Both the position numbers and the translations under genes were made by a program. The notes beneath the pieces are model-generated. The model saw only the letters and a list, made by a program, of their open reading frames with translations. It ran no database searches and was not told the origin of the DNA. Shown here piece by piece: positions 7,360 through 16,304 of a DNA stretch of 41,655 bases. Numbering within the stretch: position 1 is the first letter of the stretch; every line of letters starts with the position of its first letter. The stretch is from JBFIHF01 sp964411125 (lineage in GTDB: Bacteria > Myxococcota_A > Bradymonadia > Bradymonadales > Bradymonadaceae), in assembly GCA_964411125.1 (NCBI GenBank), contig CAYPJU010000057.1, positions 1 through 41,655 of the forward strand. The letters are read 5' to 3'.

Positions 7360-8400
7360 TCAGCGCGGCTCGAGGATGCGAGGGCGCTGCTCGGTCCGCA
7401 CCAGGTCTCTGACGGCGTTGGATTTGAGGAATTGGTGGGGGAAGCCGAGGTCCCGGGCACTCACTGCGTCGAGCTTCGCGACTTGCTCCGGCGAGAGGTC
7501 GACGTCGGCCGCACCGAGCGTGTCCTCGATCTGGCTGACCTTTCGGGCGCCGACGATGGGGATCATTCCGTAGCCACGCTGCTGCACCCAGGCTGTGGCG
7601 ACCTGCGCGGAGCTCGCGCCGAGCTCGTCGGCGACTTCGTCGACGGTGCGAGCGATCTCCAGCTTTTTCTCGCTCGTTCGGCCTCGCGATTCGTTGCTCG
7701 CGTCGCGCTTGGAGTCGATCTCTCCGTCTCCGCGCGTGTACTTGCCGGTGAGGACACCGCCGCCGAGCGGCGCCCAGCAGAGGACAGAGAGGTCGAAGTG
7801 GTCTGCCATCGGCAGGAGGTCGCGCTCGGGGGTCCGCTCGATGAGGCTGTACTCGATCTGTAGCCCCGCATACTGGCTCCAGCCGCGCAGCTCGGCGAAG
7901 ATGTTCGACGCGCTGACGACCCAGGCGGGGGTGTCGCTGACGCCGACGTAGAGGACTTTTCCCGAGCGGACGACATCGTCCAGAGCGCGCATCGTCTCCT
8001 GGAACGGCGTGAGATCGTCGTAGGCGTGCACCCACAGAAGATCGATGTAGTCGGTGCGCAGGCGCTTCAGGCTCTCTTCGACCGATCGGACGAGATTCTT
8101 GCGATGGTTGCCGGCGGTGTTGGGGTCGTCGTGGTCCATCGCGAGGGTGTATTTCGTGGCCACGACGTTCTCTTGTCGGCGCGATTCGAGCCACCGGCCG
8201 ACGATCTCTTCGGTTTCGCCGTTGTGGTATTTGTTGGCGGTGTCGAGGAAGTTTCCGCCGGCCGCGGCGTATGCGTCGAGTACCTGACGGCTGGTCTCTT
8301 CGTCGGCGCCGAAGCCCCAGTCTTGTCCGAACGACATCGTGCCGAGACAGATTTCGGAGACTCGAAGGCCGGATCGGCCGAGAATTTTGTAGTTCAGCAT
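7360..8400 (-). CDS. Aldo/keto reductase
   Basis: 346 residues, NADPH-dependent (beta/alpha)8-barrel reductase. The catalytic tetrad is present: D53 and Y58 in FLDTANKYHNG, K83 in VATKYTL and H125 in LLWVHAYDD. The cofactor-binding tail IPIVGARKVSQIEDTLGA is also present. Length and the insertion after residue 225 fit the potassium-channel beta-subunit/YajO-like AKR branch. The physiological carbonyl substrate is unknown. ATG 8398-8400 directly precedes the conserved MLNYKILGRSGL; the upstream extension of the frame is non-coding. Convergent with the 2OG oxygenase, 3 nt apart. Confidence 0.93.
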   Translation of the reverse strand: MLNYKILGRSGLRVSEICLGTMSFGQDWGFGADEETSRQVLDAYAAAGGNFLDTANKYHNGETEEIVGRWLESRRQENVVATKYTLAMDHDDPNTAGNHRKNLVRSVEESLKRLRTDYIDLLWVHAYDDLTPFQETMRALDDVVRSGKVLYVGVSDTPAWVVSASNIFAELRGWSQYAGLQIEYSLIERTPERDLLPMADHFDLSVLCWAPLGGGVLTGKYTRGDGEIDSKRDASNESRGRTSEKKLEIARTVDEVADELGASSAQVATAWVQQRGYGMIPIVGARKVSQIEDTLGAADVDLSPEQVAKLDAVSARDLGFPHQFLKSNAVRDLVRTEQRPRILEPR

Positions 8401-8596
8401 GTTCAATCGCTCGATTTCGGGGAGATGATTTGCCCGACGCGAGGCCGGGACGAAAACGCGTAAGTGACGCTTGGATGCGAGGAATCGAGCATGGTTTCGC
8501 AGTCGGCGGCGAGCTGGGTCCGGCTTCGCGACGCACCGCCGCGTGTAGTTCCCCCGGCCCTCTGGTACAAACGGATTGACCCGTCCGCCACGGCAC

Positions 8597-9745
8597 ATGT
8601 TCTCGAAACCCCGACCGCTCCAAACCGTCCGGTTCTTCGCGTTCGCGTTCATCGTGACGCTGATGCCGGCGGCTGCTGCAGCCGAGGAGGAGGACCTCGA
8701 GGGGCTCGAGTGGCTCGCCTTCCCGACCTTCAAAGCGAACTCGGATGCGGGGTTCATCGCGGGGGCCCAGCTACAGATGGTCGACTACGACGACGGTGAG
8801 CTGGAGCCGTTTCAGTGGGAGATGCGGCTAAAGCTGAATGTCGGGTTCAAGCCGGGGGCGCGGCGCCAGGAGCACTTCTTCGTCTTCGACACGCCGCACC
8901 TGTTGCCCGCCGAGCTTCGGTTCTTCCTGCAGGCTGAGTTTCTGCAGATCCCCGATGCTCGCTACTACGGGATCGGCAACGAGACCGTGCCGCTCGATCC
9001 TCCGGAACGCAACGAGTTCCATCTGACCGAGCCGCGGGTTCAGTCGCACGTGCGGCGGGCGATCGGACCCGTCGACGCCTTCGGCGGCCTCACGTTCTCG
9101 TACGCCTGGATGCGCGCGGAGCCGACCTCGCTGCTCGCGCAGCAGTTTCCGTTGGGGGCCGAAGGGGGCCGCAACTTCTCGGGGCTGATCGGCGTGATGT
9201 ACGACAGCCGCGACAGCGAGATCGTCCCCCGGGATGGGCTGCACGCGGAGGTGTACAGCCGCTTCGCCCTCACGCCGCTGAGCGAGTACTCCTGGTTCGG
9301 CGGAGGGATCTCCGAAGCCTTCTTCTATTCGCCCGCGGAGTGGATCGTCTTCGGCCAGCGGTTGATGTTCGAAGCGCTGGGAGGAACCGTGCCCGTGACC
9401 GAGATGTACCGCATCGGAGGGACGCGCAACTTCCGGGGCATCGGCGGTGTCTTCTCACATCGCGGGTTCAAGGAGGGGCGGTTCATCGGCCCGATCAAAG
9501 GGCTCACGAACTTCGAGATTCGCGGCTACTTCGACCCCATCTTCGGTCATCTTCGACTGGGTGCTGGCCCGTTCGTCGACGTGTCCCGTGTGTTCGACGG
9601 GTCGGGCGATTTCGGCAAGATCTGGCACGTCTCTTCGGGAGGTGAGTTCACGATCAACTGGAAGGAGACCTTCCTCTTTCGGCTCGACTATGCCGTGTCG
9701 CCGGAAGGGGGAGAGTTCTACATCGAGGGGCGCCACATGTTCTGA
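8597..9745 (+). CDS. Omp85/surface-antigen (D15) type outer-membrane barrel without POTRA domains
   Basis: 382 residues with a cleavable signal peptide (RFFAFAFIVTLMPAAAAA then acidic EEED). The remainder is one long run of amphipathic strands ending in the aromatic C-terminal Phe typical of outer-membrane barrels. RIGGTRNFRGIGG matches the conserved lid-loop region of Omp85 proteins (RGF/RGY motif). YDSRDSEIVPRDGLHAEVYSR matches the start of the 'bacterial surface antigen' domain. No POTRA repeat fits between the signal and the first strands, so this is a short barrel-only member. ATG 8597 is the first ATG before the signal peptide; the ribosome binding site is weak. Cargo or function is unknown. 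Confidence 0.84.
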   Translation: MFSKPRPLQTVRFFAFAFIVTLMPAAAAAEEEDLEGLEWLAFPTFKANSDAGFIAGAQLQMVDYDDGELEPFQWEMRLKLNVGFKPGARRQEHFFVFDTPHLLPAELRFFLQAEFLQIPDARYYGIGNETVPLDPPERNEFHLTEPRVQSHVRRAIGPVDAFGGLTFSYAWMRAEPTSLLAQQFPLGAEGGRNFSGLIGVMYDSRDSEIVPRDGLHAEVYSRFALTPLSEYSWFGGGISEAFFYSPAEWIVFGQRLMFEALGGTVPVTEMYRIGGTRNFRGIGGVFSHRGFKEGRFIGPIKGLTNFEIRGYFDPIFGHLRLGAGPFVDVSRVFDGSGDFGKIWHVSSGGEFTINWKETFLFRLDYAVSPEGGEFYIEGRHMF

Positions 9746-9781
9746 AGGGCAGGAGGCGAGGGAGCGACGCCCACGATCTCG

Positions 9782-11674
9782 TCAGTTGGAGCGCTCTTCG
9801 AGCTCTTCCCATCGCGCGAACGCCGCCTCCAGCTCGGCGTTTCGTGCGTCGAGTTCCTCCATCACCGCCGAGGCAGCCGCGTGATCCCGGTGTAGGGCCG
9901 GGTCGGCGAGCTTCTCGTGGAGGGCGGCGACGTCGCTCTCCAGCGCCTCGAGTTTCTCCGGCAACGCTTCGAGCTCCAACCGCTCGCCGTAGGTCAGCTT
10001 CTTCGAGGGAGGTCGCTGCGGCTCGGGCTCCACTTTCTGCTGCATTGGCGCGGGTTCGGGCTCGGCCGGCCGTCGAGTGTCACGCACGCGCTCCCATTCG
10101 GCGTATCCGCCGACAATCTTGGTGATGACGCCGTCGCCCTCGAAGACGAGGCTCTGGGTGGCGACGTTGTCGAGGAACTCCCGGTCGTGGCTCACGACGA
10201 GGACGGTCCCGTCGAACCCGAGGATACGCTCTTCGAGCACCTCGAGCGTCTCGATGTCGAGGTCGTTCGTCGGTTCGTCCAGGACGAGCACGTTCGCGGG
10301 TTCCGAGAAGAGCTTCGCCAGCAGCAGGCGATTTCGCTCACCGCCGGAGAGCACCCGGACGGGGGCGCGTGTCTGGTCGGCGTCGAAGAGGAAGTTCTGC
10401 AGATAGCGGATGATGTGGATCGGCTGGTCGCCGATGACGACCGTATCGGAGTCGGGGGAGATGGTTTCGGCGACGGTTCGCGACTCGTCGAGGTTGGCGC
10501 GCAGCTGGTCGTAGTAGCGAACCTGCAGGCGGGTGCCGTGACGCACGGTCCCTGCGGTCGGCTCCAACTGCTCGAGCAGCACCTTGAGCAGCGTGGTCTT
10601 TCCGACGCCGTTCGGCCCGATGAGGCCGAGCCGGTCACCCCTCGTCAGCCGCAAGTCGAGGTTTCGAACGAGAGGATCGCCGCCGGGGTAGGCGAACGAG
10701 AGCCCCTCTGCCTCGACGACCATCTCCCCGCTCCGCTCGGCGGTCTGGATCGCGATCGACGCGGCGCCTTTTCGCTTTCTACGAGCCCGGTGTTTCTCGC
10801 GCATCGCCTTCAGGGCGCGTACGCGACCTTCGTTCCGAGTGCGGCGGGCTTTGATGCCGGTTCGGATCCAGACCTCTTCTTCCGCGAGCCGCTTGTCGAA
10901 CTGGGCGTCGTGGCGCTCCTCGATTTCCAGGGCGTGCTCCTTCTCCTCGAGGTACCGGTCGAAGTCGGCCGAGAACTCGGTGAGCGTCCCGCGGTCGAGA
11001 TCGACGATGCGGGTGGCGAGCCGCCGTAAGAAGGCGCGGTCGTGGGTGACGAAGACGATCGCGCCGTCGAATCCGACCAGGAACGACTCGAGCCACTGGA
11101 TGGCGGCGATGTCGAGGTGGTTCGTCGGCTCGTCGAGGAGCAGGACGTCGGGGTTCTCTGCGAGGGCGCGAGCGAGGAAAGCGCGGCGGCGCCACCCCCC
11201 CGACAGGGTCGCGAAGGGGGTCGAGCCGTCGAGCCCGAGACGGGAGAGCACGGTTTCGATGCGGTGCTGGGCTTCCCAGCCTCCGACCGCGTCGAGCTCG
11301 GCCTGGGCTCGTTCCAGGCGGGCGAGGTTCGCTTCGCCGGGGTCTTCGGAGACTGCGTCGACGGCGAGTTGGTATCGGTCGAGGCTTTCCTGGATGCCGT
11401 CGAGCCCGGCTCGGACGACCTCGAGGACGGTGCCGTCGAAAGCTTCGGGGACGTCCTGCGGCAAGGTTCCGATTCGCGCGCCGCGCTCGATGTCGACACT
11501 ACCGGAGTCGGGTTTCTGCTCGCCGGCGACGATGCGCAGCAAGGTGGACTTGCCCTCGCCGTTGCGCCCGAAAAGGCAGAGGCGGTCGCCCCGCTCGACG
11601 CGCAAGCTCGCGCCTTCGAGGACGGGAGGACCGCCGAAAGAATGAACGAGGTCGCGAAGAACGAGGACAGCCAA
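9782..11674 (-). CDS. uup: ABC-F family ATPase, Uup type
   Basis: 630 residues with no membrane segments: two fused ABC ATPase domains. Domain 1 has Walker A GRNGEGKST (36-44), signature LSGGWRRR and Walker B LLLDEPTNHLD. Domain 2 has GPNGVGKTT, LSGGERNR and LVLDEPTNDLD. A charged, basic P-site-tRNA interaction linker joins them. A C-terminal coiled coil (about 545-630), starting at KKLTYGERLELEALPEKLEALE, is characteristic of Uup. ABC-F proteins act on ribosomes; Uup also influences transposon excision. The start is TTG 11672-11674, giving MAVLVLRDL, with GGAG 6 nt upstream. Length matches E. coli Uup closely. Confidence 0.92.
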   Translation of the reverse strand: MAVLVLRDLVHSFGGPPVLEGASLRVERGDRLCLFGRNGEGKSTLLRIVAGEQKPDSGSVDIERGARIGTLPQDVPEAFDGTVLEVVRAGLDGIQESLDRYQLAVDAVSEDPGEANLARLERAQAELDAVGGWEAQHRIETVLSRLGLDGSTPFATLSGGWRRRAFLARALAENPDVLLLDEPTNHLDIAAIQWLESFLVGFDGAIVFVTHDRAFLRRLATRIVDLDRGTLTEFSADFDRYLEEKEHALEIEERHDAQFDKRLAEEEVWIRTGIKARRTRNEGRVRALKAMREKHRARRKRKGAASIAIQTAERSGEMVVEAEGLSFAYPGGDPLVRNLDLRLTRGDRLGLIGPNGVGKTTLLKVLLEQLEPTAGTVRHGTRLQVRYYDQLRANLDESRTVAETISPDSDTVVIGDQPIHIIRYLQNFLFDADQTRAPVRVLSGGERNRLLLAKLFSEPANVLVLDEPTNDLDIETLEVLEERILGFDGTVLVVSHDREFLDNVATQSLVFEGDGVITKIVGGYAEWERVRDTRRPAEPEPAPMQQKVEPEPQRPPSKKLTYGERLELEALPEKLEALESDVAALHEKLADPALHRDHAAASAVMEELDARNAELEAAFARWEELEERSN

Positions 11675-11741
11675 GGGGGCGCTCCGTGAGAGGCGCGCCC
11701 ATCTTCCATGTTGAGGGCCCGCTTCGCGAGCGGAAGTTGCG

Positions 11742-12239
11742 CTACTCGCCGTCGCAGATCGTGACTTCGAACTGTCCGTCGGCCTCGTGGTCCTCGGTGG
11801 AGGCGATGAGCCCACCGCGGACGACGCCGTCGGCGATCTCTTCGATGATGAGCCGCCCGGAGGTGGCGACGTAGTTCTCGGATTCGCCGTCGTCGCTCTG
11901 GAAGGCGAACGTGACGCCGACGGAATCGCCGAGGAATCCGACCTCGTAGTCTCCCGCTTCGGCGGGGACGGTCGCGATGATCTCGGGGGCGCCGATCTCG
12001 TACGCCTGGAATCCGCAGGGGTCGCCGTCTTTCGGTTCCGCGCCATGGATCGAGATCCAGTACTCGCCGTCGTCGAAGACGTCTTCAGCGGTACCGCTCA
12101 CGGCGGTGAAGCTCTCACCGTTGACGGTTCCGGTGAGGGTCTGGCTCGAGATCTCCGGGAGCTCGTCCTCTTCCTCTCCACCGCATGCCGCGCCGAACAT
12201 CACCAGGCCGACGGCCAACCATTTGGTCCATTGATTCAT
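11742..12239 (-). CDS. Small lipoprotein of unknown function
   Basis: 165 residues. The signal peptide ends in FGAAC (Cys19), followed by an acidic Gly/Glu linker. The mature part reads as a beta-rich domain (LTGTVNGESFTAVSGTAEDVF..., EYWISIHG, ...DYEVGFLGDSVGVTFAF). It has a Cys in DPCGFQ and another near the C-terminus (VTICDGE) that could form a disulfide. This architecture is common among uncharacterised myxobacterial lipoproteins, but I recognise no named family. ATG 12237-12239 follows AGAGGAAG. It lies divergent from arsM, 204 nt apart, and downstream of nothing on its own strand. Confidence 0.78.
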   Translation of the reverse strand: MNQWTKWLAVGLVMFGAACGGEEEDELPEISSQTLTGTVNGESFTAVSGTAEDVFDDGEYWISIHGAEPKDGDPCGFQAYEIGAPEIIATVPAEAGDYEVGFLGDSVGVTFAFQSDDGESENYVATSGRLIIEEIADGVVRGGLIASTEDHEADGQFEVTICDGE

Positions 12240-12443
12240 GATCTTCCTCTCTCGTTGTGTGTGGGCATGTAGGTACGCCCGAATGTCTAGAGCGGCCCAT
12301 AGACGGGGCGGGTCCGCGTCCATTCAAACAATCTCGATCGAGGAACACCATCGGCGGAAATCGGCCCGCGGGCCAGTTTTGACTTTCTTGCGTCCATGGT
12401 CGGCTTTTCTCGTCTTCGGAGTGCAACTCACACGGAGAAAGAG

Positions 12444-13211
12444 ATGGATACTCGACAGAAAGTGCGCGAATTCTACGCTGACGTGGCGAACGGACCGACG
12501 TCGGCATGCTGCGCGCCGGGGTGCTGCGGGGGCGAAAAGGCGCCGGCAGACGTGGCCGCGAGCCTGGGCTACACCCCCGAACAGTTGGCTGAGCTGCCCG
12601 AATCGGCCAACCTCGGGCTGGGGTGTGGCAACCCGACGGCAGCGGCAGGTCTGCAGCCGGACCAAACGGTGCTCGACCTCGGCTCGGGAGCGGGGATCGA
12701 CGCGTTCCTGGCCGCCCGGGCGGTCGGTCCCGGCGGGCGGGTCATCGGGGTCGACATGACGTCGGAGATGGTCGCACGCGCACGAGCAGCGCAACGGGCG
12801 GAGGGGCTCGACAACGTCGAGTTTCGGTTGGGCGAGATCGAACATCTGCCGGTCGGGGATTCGACGGTGGACGTGGTGATCTCGAACTGCGTCGTCAACC
12901 TGTCGCCGGACAAGCCGGCGGTGTTTCGGGAGGTCCACCGTGTGCTGAAGCCGGGCGGTCGGATGACGATCTCCGACGTGGTGGCGATCGCGGAGATCCC
13001 CGACGTCGTTCGGAACGAGGCCGAAGCCATCGCCGGGTGTGTCGGTGGCGCGGCGCACCACGAGGAGGTGCGCCAGATGTTGCTCGACGCGGGGTTCGAC
13101 GAGGTCGACGTGACGCTCGACGAAGGGAGTGACAAAGTGGTGGATGGTTGGGTCAGCGGAGCGAGCCGCTGGGTCTCGAGCGCGACCATCGTAGCGAGGA
13201 AAACGGCATGA
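12444..13211 (+). CDS. arsM: Arsenite S-adenosylmethionine methyltransferase
   Basis: 255-residue SAM-dependent methyltransferase that methylates As(III), usually yielding volatile or less retained methylarsenicals. SAM motif I is VLDLGSGAGIDAF (77-89). The three arsenic-binding cysteines of ArsM are all present: C61 (GLGCGNP), C149 (SNCVVNLSPDK) and C199 (AGCVGG). An extra N-terminal cluster SACCAPGCCGG (C22, C23, C27, C28) may be a further metalloid-binding site. ATG 12444 follows GGAGAAAGAG; longer in-frame starts lack similarity. The stop overlaps the start of the sigma factor gene (ATGA), implying translational coupling. No ArsR box was recognised upstream. Confidence 0.95.
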   Translation: MDTRQKVREFYADVANGPTSACCAPGCCGGEKAPADVAASLGYTPEQLAELPESANLGLGCGNPTAAAGLQPDQTVLDLGSGAGIDAFLAARAVGPGGRVIGVDMTSEMVARARAAQRAEGLDNVEFRLGEIEHLPVGDSTVDVVISNCVVNLSPDKPAVFREVHRVLKPGGRMTISDVVAIAEIPDVVRNEAEAIAGCVGGAAHHEEVRQMLLDAGFDEVDVTLDEGSDKVVDGWVSGASRWVSSATIVARKTA

Positions 13212-13783
13212 ACACGGAACGAACCCGTCGAATGTGGGACGACTTCAACCGCCCGATCTGGCGGTTCGTTCGTGCGCGTGTCGACTCGGACGCGGACGCG
13301 GACGACGTCGTCCAGGACGTCTTCGAGCGCGTCCACACGCGTCAGACCCAGTTGCGCGAAGACGAGCGCGTAGCGGGTTGGATCTTCCGCATTGCCTCGA
13401 ACGCGGTCTACGACCATCACCGCGGAGTGAGCGCAGCGGAGGTACCGGCTGAGAACCTCAGGCTGGTGGCGCCCGCGCCCGTCACGGAAGATGCGAGCGC
13501 GGAGGAGCTTCTCGCGCAGTGCGTGCGTCCGTTTCTCGATCGGCTCGAGGAGCCGTATCGGTCGGCGCTCCGAATGACCGAGCTGGAGGGGATGACGCAG
13601 GCCGAAGCTGCGGACGCGGAGGGGATCTCGGTGTCGGGGATGAAGTCGCGCGTGCAGCGTGGCCGCGCGTACCTTCGGGGCGAGCTCGAGGCTTGCTGCC
13701 ACATCGAGCTCGACGCGAGGAATCGCGTGCATGACGCCGAAGCGCGCGCCGGCTGTGGTTGCCGGGTCCCCGACCAGTTCTGA
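13208..13783 (+). CDS. sigZ: ECF RNA polymerase sigma factor, SigZ-like
   Basis: 191 residues. Sigma region 2 covers about 8-75 (VRARVDSDADADDVVQDVF, then VAGWIFRIASNAVYDHHR). Region 4 covers about 104-158 (LEEPYRSALRMTELEGMTQ, then AEAADAEGISVSGMKSRVQRGR). Beyond it lies a 30-residue tail with C163-C164 and C183-G-C185, which is typical of SigZ and absent from ordinary ECF factors. ATG overlaps the arsM stop by 4 nt. No anti-sigma gene is present nearby. The Cys tail and the linkage to arsM suggest direct sensing of a metalloid or redox signal, but this is inference. Confidence 0.88.
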   Translation: MNTERTRRMWDDFNRPIWRFVRARVDSDADADDVVQDVFERVHTRQTQLREDERVAGWIFRIASNAVYDHHRGVSAAEVPAENLRLVAPAPVTEDASAEELLAQCVRPFLDRLEEPYRSALRMTELEGMTQAEAADAEGISVSGMKSRVQRGRAYLRGELEACCHIELDARNRVHDAEARAGCGCRVPDQF

Positions 13784-13792
13784 GGCGACCCG

Positions 13793-15517
13793 CTAGGGAA
13801 GGTCGTTGGCGAGCTTCGCGATCCGAGCATAGTACGCCTCGTCCCGTGTTCGCTCAGGGCGCACGTGCATCTCGAAGAAATGCTCGATGGAGGCATCGTC
13901 GACGTCGGACACCTCGTACCGGGCAGCCTGCCAGAGGCGGGCGGCGGCCCAGAAGAGGAAGCAGGTGTGGTCGAGATGCTTTCGCATCTCGAGTGGCGCC
14001 TGGACGGGATCGAGTCGGAGCGCCCCGTCGATCGCGTCGGCGTTGCGTCGTAGAGCCTCGCGAAGCTCGGGTCCGCGGCGCGGACATACGCCGTCTGCCT
14101 GCAACAGCTCGTCCAGGTGGGCGAAGAACGCTTGGTGGACGTGGTACTTCTGCGAATCGCGCAGGATCTGCATGATCAGGGTGTTGTGGGTCCCCTCCCA
14201 GTTCTCGCTGACGATCGAATCGCGCAGCAGGCGGGGAAGCACGCTGAACGTCTCGATCGCGCCGTTGCCCCCGAGGATTTCGATCGAGTCGACGACCGCC
14301 TCGCGGTTCGTCTTCGCCGTGCGCATCTTGTTGAGGTTGACGGCGAAACGTTGGAAGCCCTTTTCGACGTCCGTCGCTTCGTCGCGGTCGACCTTGTCGG
14401 CGAGCCAGACGGTATGGAACGTCCCCGAGACTGCCGCGTCGACGCTCGCGCGCGTGTCGGCGAGCGTCTCCTGCACCAGCGGGTACTCGACGATCGGTTT
14501 TCCAAACGCGTGCCTGTGCGCCGCGTAGGTGAGCCCGGTGATGTGCGCTCGGCGGGCACCCGCGACGGTGGAGACTGCGTTGAAGATCCGCGAAGTCGTG
14601 ATGACGAGCTCCATCATGTGGCGGAAGCCAGTACCGACCTCGCCCATGTGGTAGGCGACGGCGCCGGTGAAGTCGCATTCGCCGGACGCCATCGAGCGCG
14701 TCCCGATCTTGTCCTTGAGGCGGCGCACGCGGAACTCGTTGACCGACCCGTCCTCGAGCAACCGCGGAACGAAGAAGAGGCCGAGACCGCGGGTCCCTTC
14801 CGGCGCATCCTCGGGCCGGGCGGTCATGAGGAAGACGTCGGCGTCGATGTTCGAGCAGAACCACTTCTCGCCGTGGATGCGCCAGGTTCCGTCCTCGGCC
14901 CGAACGGCGCGGGTGGCGTTGGCGCCCACGTCACTCCCTCCCTGCACCTCGGTCAGGAACTGGGCCCCTTCCATGTGGCGGCCGTAGTCGCGGTCGAGGA
15001 AATGGGGGAGGTACTTTTCCTTGAGCTCGGGCGTTCCGAGCTCCTGCAGCACCCGAATCACACCGGCGGTGCAGGCGAGCGGACAGTTGTGGCCCGCCTC
15101 GCCGAGGTAGCTCGAGACGTAGAAGCGGGAGAGGACGCCCAGGGAGTTGGGGTGGTCGGCGTAGGCTTCCATCACCCCCGACCCGTAGATGTACTCGCCG
15201 GCGGCGTGGTAGGTCGGGTGATGCTCGATCTTCTCGATCCGCACGCCGAGCCCGGTGAAGCGCTCGAGACGGGGGTTGTTGGCGTGAACGTTGTTCTCGC
15301 GGACGAGCTCGTCGACCGGACCCGCGCACTCCGCGCCGAACCGCATCAGATCTTCTTCGAGTGCTGCCAGACGATCGCCGGCATACACGCCGAGCACGTT
15401 TCGGAAGTGCCGGTCGGATTCGTAGAAGTTGTCGGGCTGGGCGTCGTCCCAGGCGAGGAGGTCGTTACGTCCCCTGGCGTTGCCGGGAAACACGCTGTGA
15501 TTTTCGATTCGTTTCAT
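13793..15517 (-). CDS. AidB-like acyl-CoA dehydrogenase
   Basis: 574 residues, longer than ordinary acyl-CoA dehydrogenases and close to AidB-type members. FLTEVQGGSDVGANATRA (187-204) is the FAD/substrate motif. WRIHGEKWFCSNIDADVF and the Arg-rich stretch around 321-352 line the flavin site. SENWEGTHNTLIMQIL (from 437) places E441 at the position of the usual catalytic glutamate. AidB is part of the E. coli adaptive response to alkylation, so this protein may protect DNA, or it may dehydrogenate an acyl-CoA; sequence does not decide. ATG 15515-15517 has GAGG upstream. The gene is convergent with the sigma factor, 9 nt apart, with no terminator hairpin. Confidence 0.85.
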   Translation of the reverse strand: MKRIENHSVFPGNARGRNDLLAWDDAQPDNFYESDRHFRNVLGVYAGDRLAALEEDLMRFGAECAGPVDELVRENNVHANNPRLERFTGLGVRIEKIEHHPTYHAAGEYIYGSGVMEAYADHPNSLGVLSRFYVSSYLGEAGHNCPLACTAGVIRVLQELGTPELKEKYLPHFLDRDYGRHMEGAQFLTEVQGGSDVGANATRAVRAEDGTWRIHGEKWFCSNIDADVFLMTARPEDAPEGTRGLGLFFVPRLLEDGSVNEFRVRRLKDKIGTRSMASGECDFTGAVAYHMGEVGTGFRHMMELVITTSRIFNAVSTVAGARRAHITGLTYAAHRHAFGKPIVEYPLVQETLADTRASVDAAVSGTFHTVWLADKVDRDEATDVEKGFQRFAVNLNKMRTAKTNREAVVDSIEILGGNGAIETFSVLPRLLRDSIVSENWEGTHNTLIMQILRDSQKYHVHQAFFAHLDELLQADGVCPRRGPELREALRRNADAIDGALRLDPVQAPLEMRKHLDHTCFLFWAAARLWQAARYEVSDVDDASIEHFFEMHVRPERTRDEAYYARIAKLANDLP

Positions 15518-15614
15518 CGATCTGCCTCGTTCCGATGGGCCTCGTCACTTTAGCACGTCTCGGCTGAGACCCCCAACCAGCGCGGTCGACCGCGCCCAAG
15601 GAGCGCCTCCGAGC

Positions 15615-16304
15615 TCAGCCCGAGCTCGCCCCGCCCGCGAGCGCGACCTTCAGGGGGCAGCCGGGTTCGAGATCTTCGCCTCGACGATAACGTCCCAGCA
15701 GTTCCCGCGACCGCGCGGCGAGCTGGCCGCGAACTTTCCGGCGACTACCGCGCTTCCTGGGGATCGTCATGTTGTCGTAGCCGGTGGTCTTGTGCCGCAT
15801 CCACGCAATGACCGCCTTTTCGGCGCGGTCTTCGACGGGGATACGCGTCGTCCGGGCGACGGTGCCGCTGCCGACGGGTGTGGCGTGGGCAGCGACGGCG
15901 TCGGCGAGTCGCTCGGCTTCGTCGGCGTACCGCTCGTGAAAATCGAGGAAGGCGAGGATCGCGTCGCGGAACTCGTCGACGTACTCCTCCTGTTTGCGGG
16001 CGGATCGCGCGCGGCTCTGCGCGAGCTGGCGCTTGTATTCGGGCGTTTCTCGTTCGGCTTCGAGCCGACTGCGTTCGGCCTCGATCGTCGCTGCGGGTGC
16101 CCAGACCCCGTGGGAAAAGGTGCGGCGCCCTTTCTTTTGCTTCACGGTCCAGGACGGACCCGCCGCTTTCACGCGCTTCGTGAGAGTCGCGTCGCCGGGC
16201 GGCAGGAGCTCCCAATCGTCGGGTGGTGAAGCGAGCGTGCCGTCTTCGAGCTTCACGGTTCTGGGTTTGTAGTGCGGGCTGACTTCGCGGGTCTGGTCGG
16301 GCAT
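15615..16304 (-). CDS. DUF2293 domain protein
   Basis: 229 residues, basic. The C-terminal part (about 148-215) carries the DUF2293 pattern AEKAVIAWMRHKTTGYDNM followed by an Arg/Lys-rich helix and LLGRYRRG. The N-terminal half contains a conserved-looking block, PPDDWELLPPGDATLTKRVKAAG, ending in GRRTFSHGVWAP. A coiled coil over about 80-110 links the two. DUF2293 has no established function; the basic character would suit nucleic-acid binding. ATG 16302-16304 is chosen because upstream codons are non-coding in composition. The unknown gene at 16659-17879 lies upstream on the same strand, 354 nt away. Confidence 0.78.
   Translation of the reverse strand: MPDQTREVSPHYKPRTVKLEDGTLASPPDDWELLPPGDATLTKRVKAAGPSWTVKQKKGRRTFSHGVWAPAATIEAERSRLEAERETPEYKRQLAQSRARSARKQEEYVDEFRDAILAFLDFHERYADEAERLADAVAAHATPVGSGTVARTTRIPVEDRAEKAVIAWMRHKTTGYDNMTIPRKRGSRRKVRGQLAARSRELLGRYRRGEDLEPGCPLKVALAGGASSG

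Noticed and set aside
13784..13792. Possible terminator between the sigma factor and acyl-CoA dehydrogenase genes
   Set aside because: Only nine bases separate the convergent stops and no hairpin with T-run is present.
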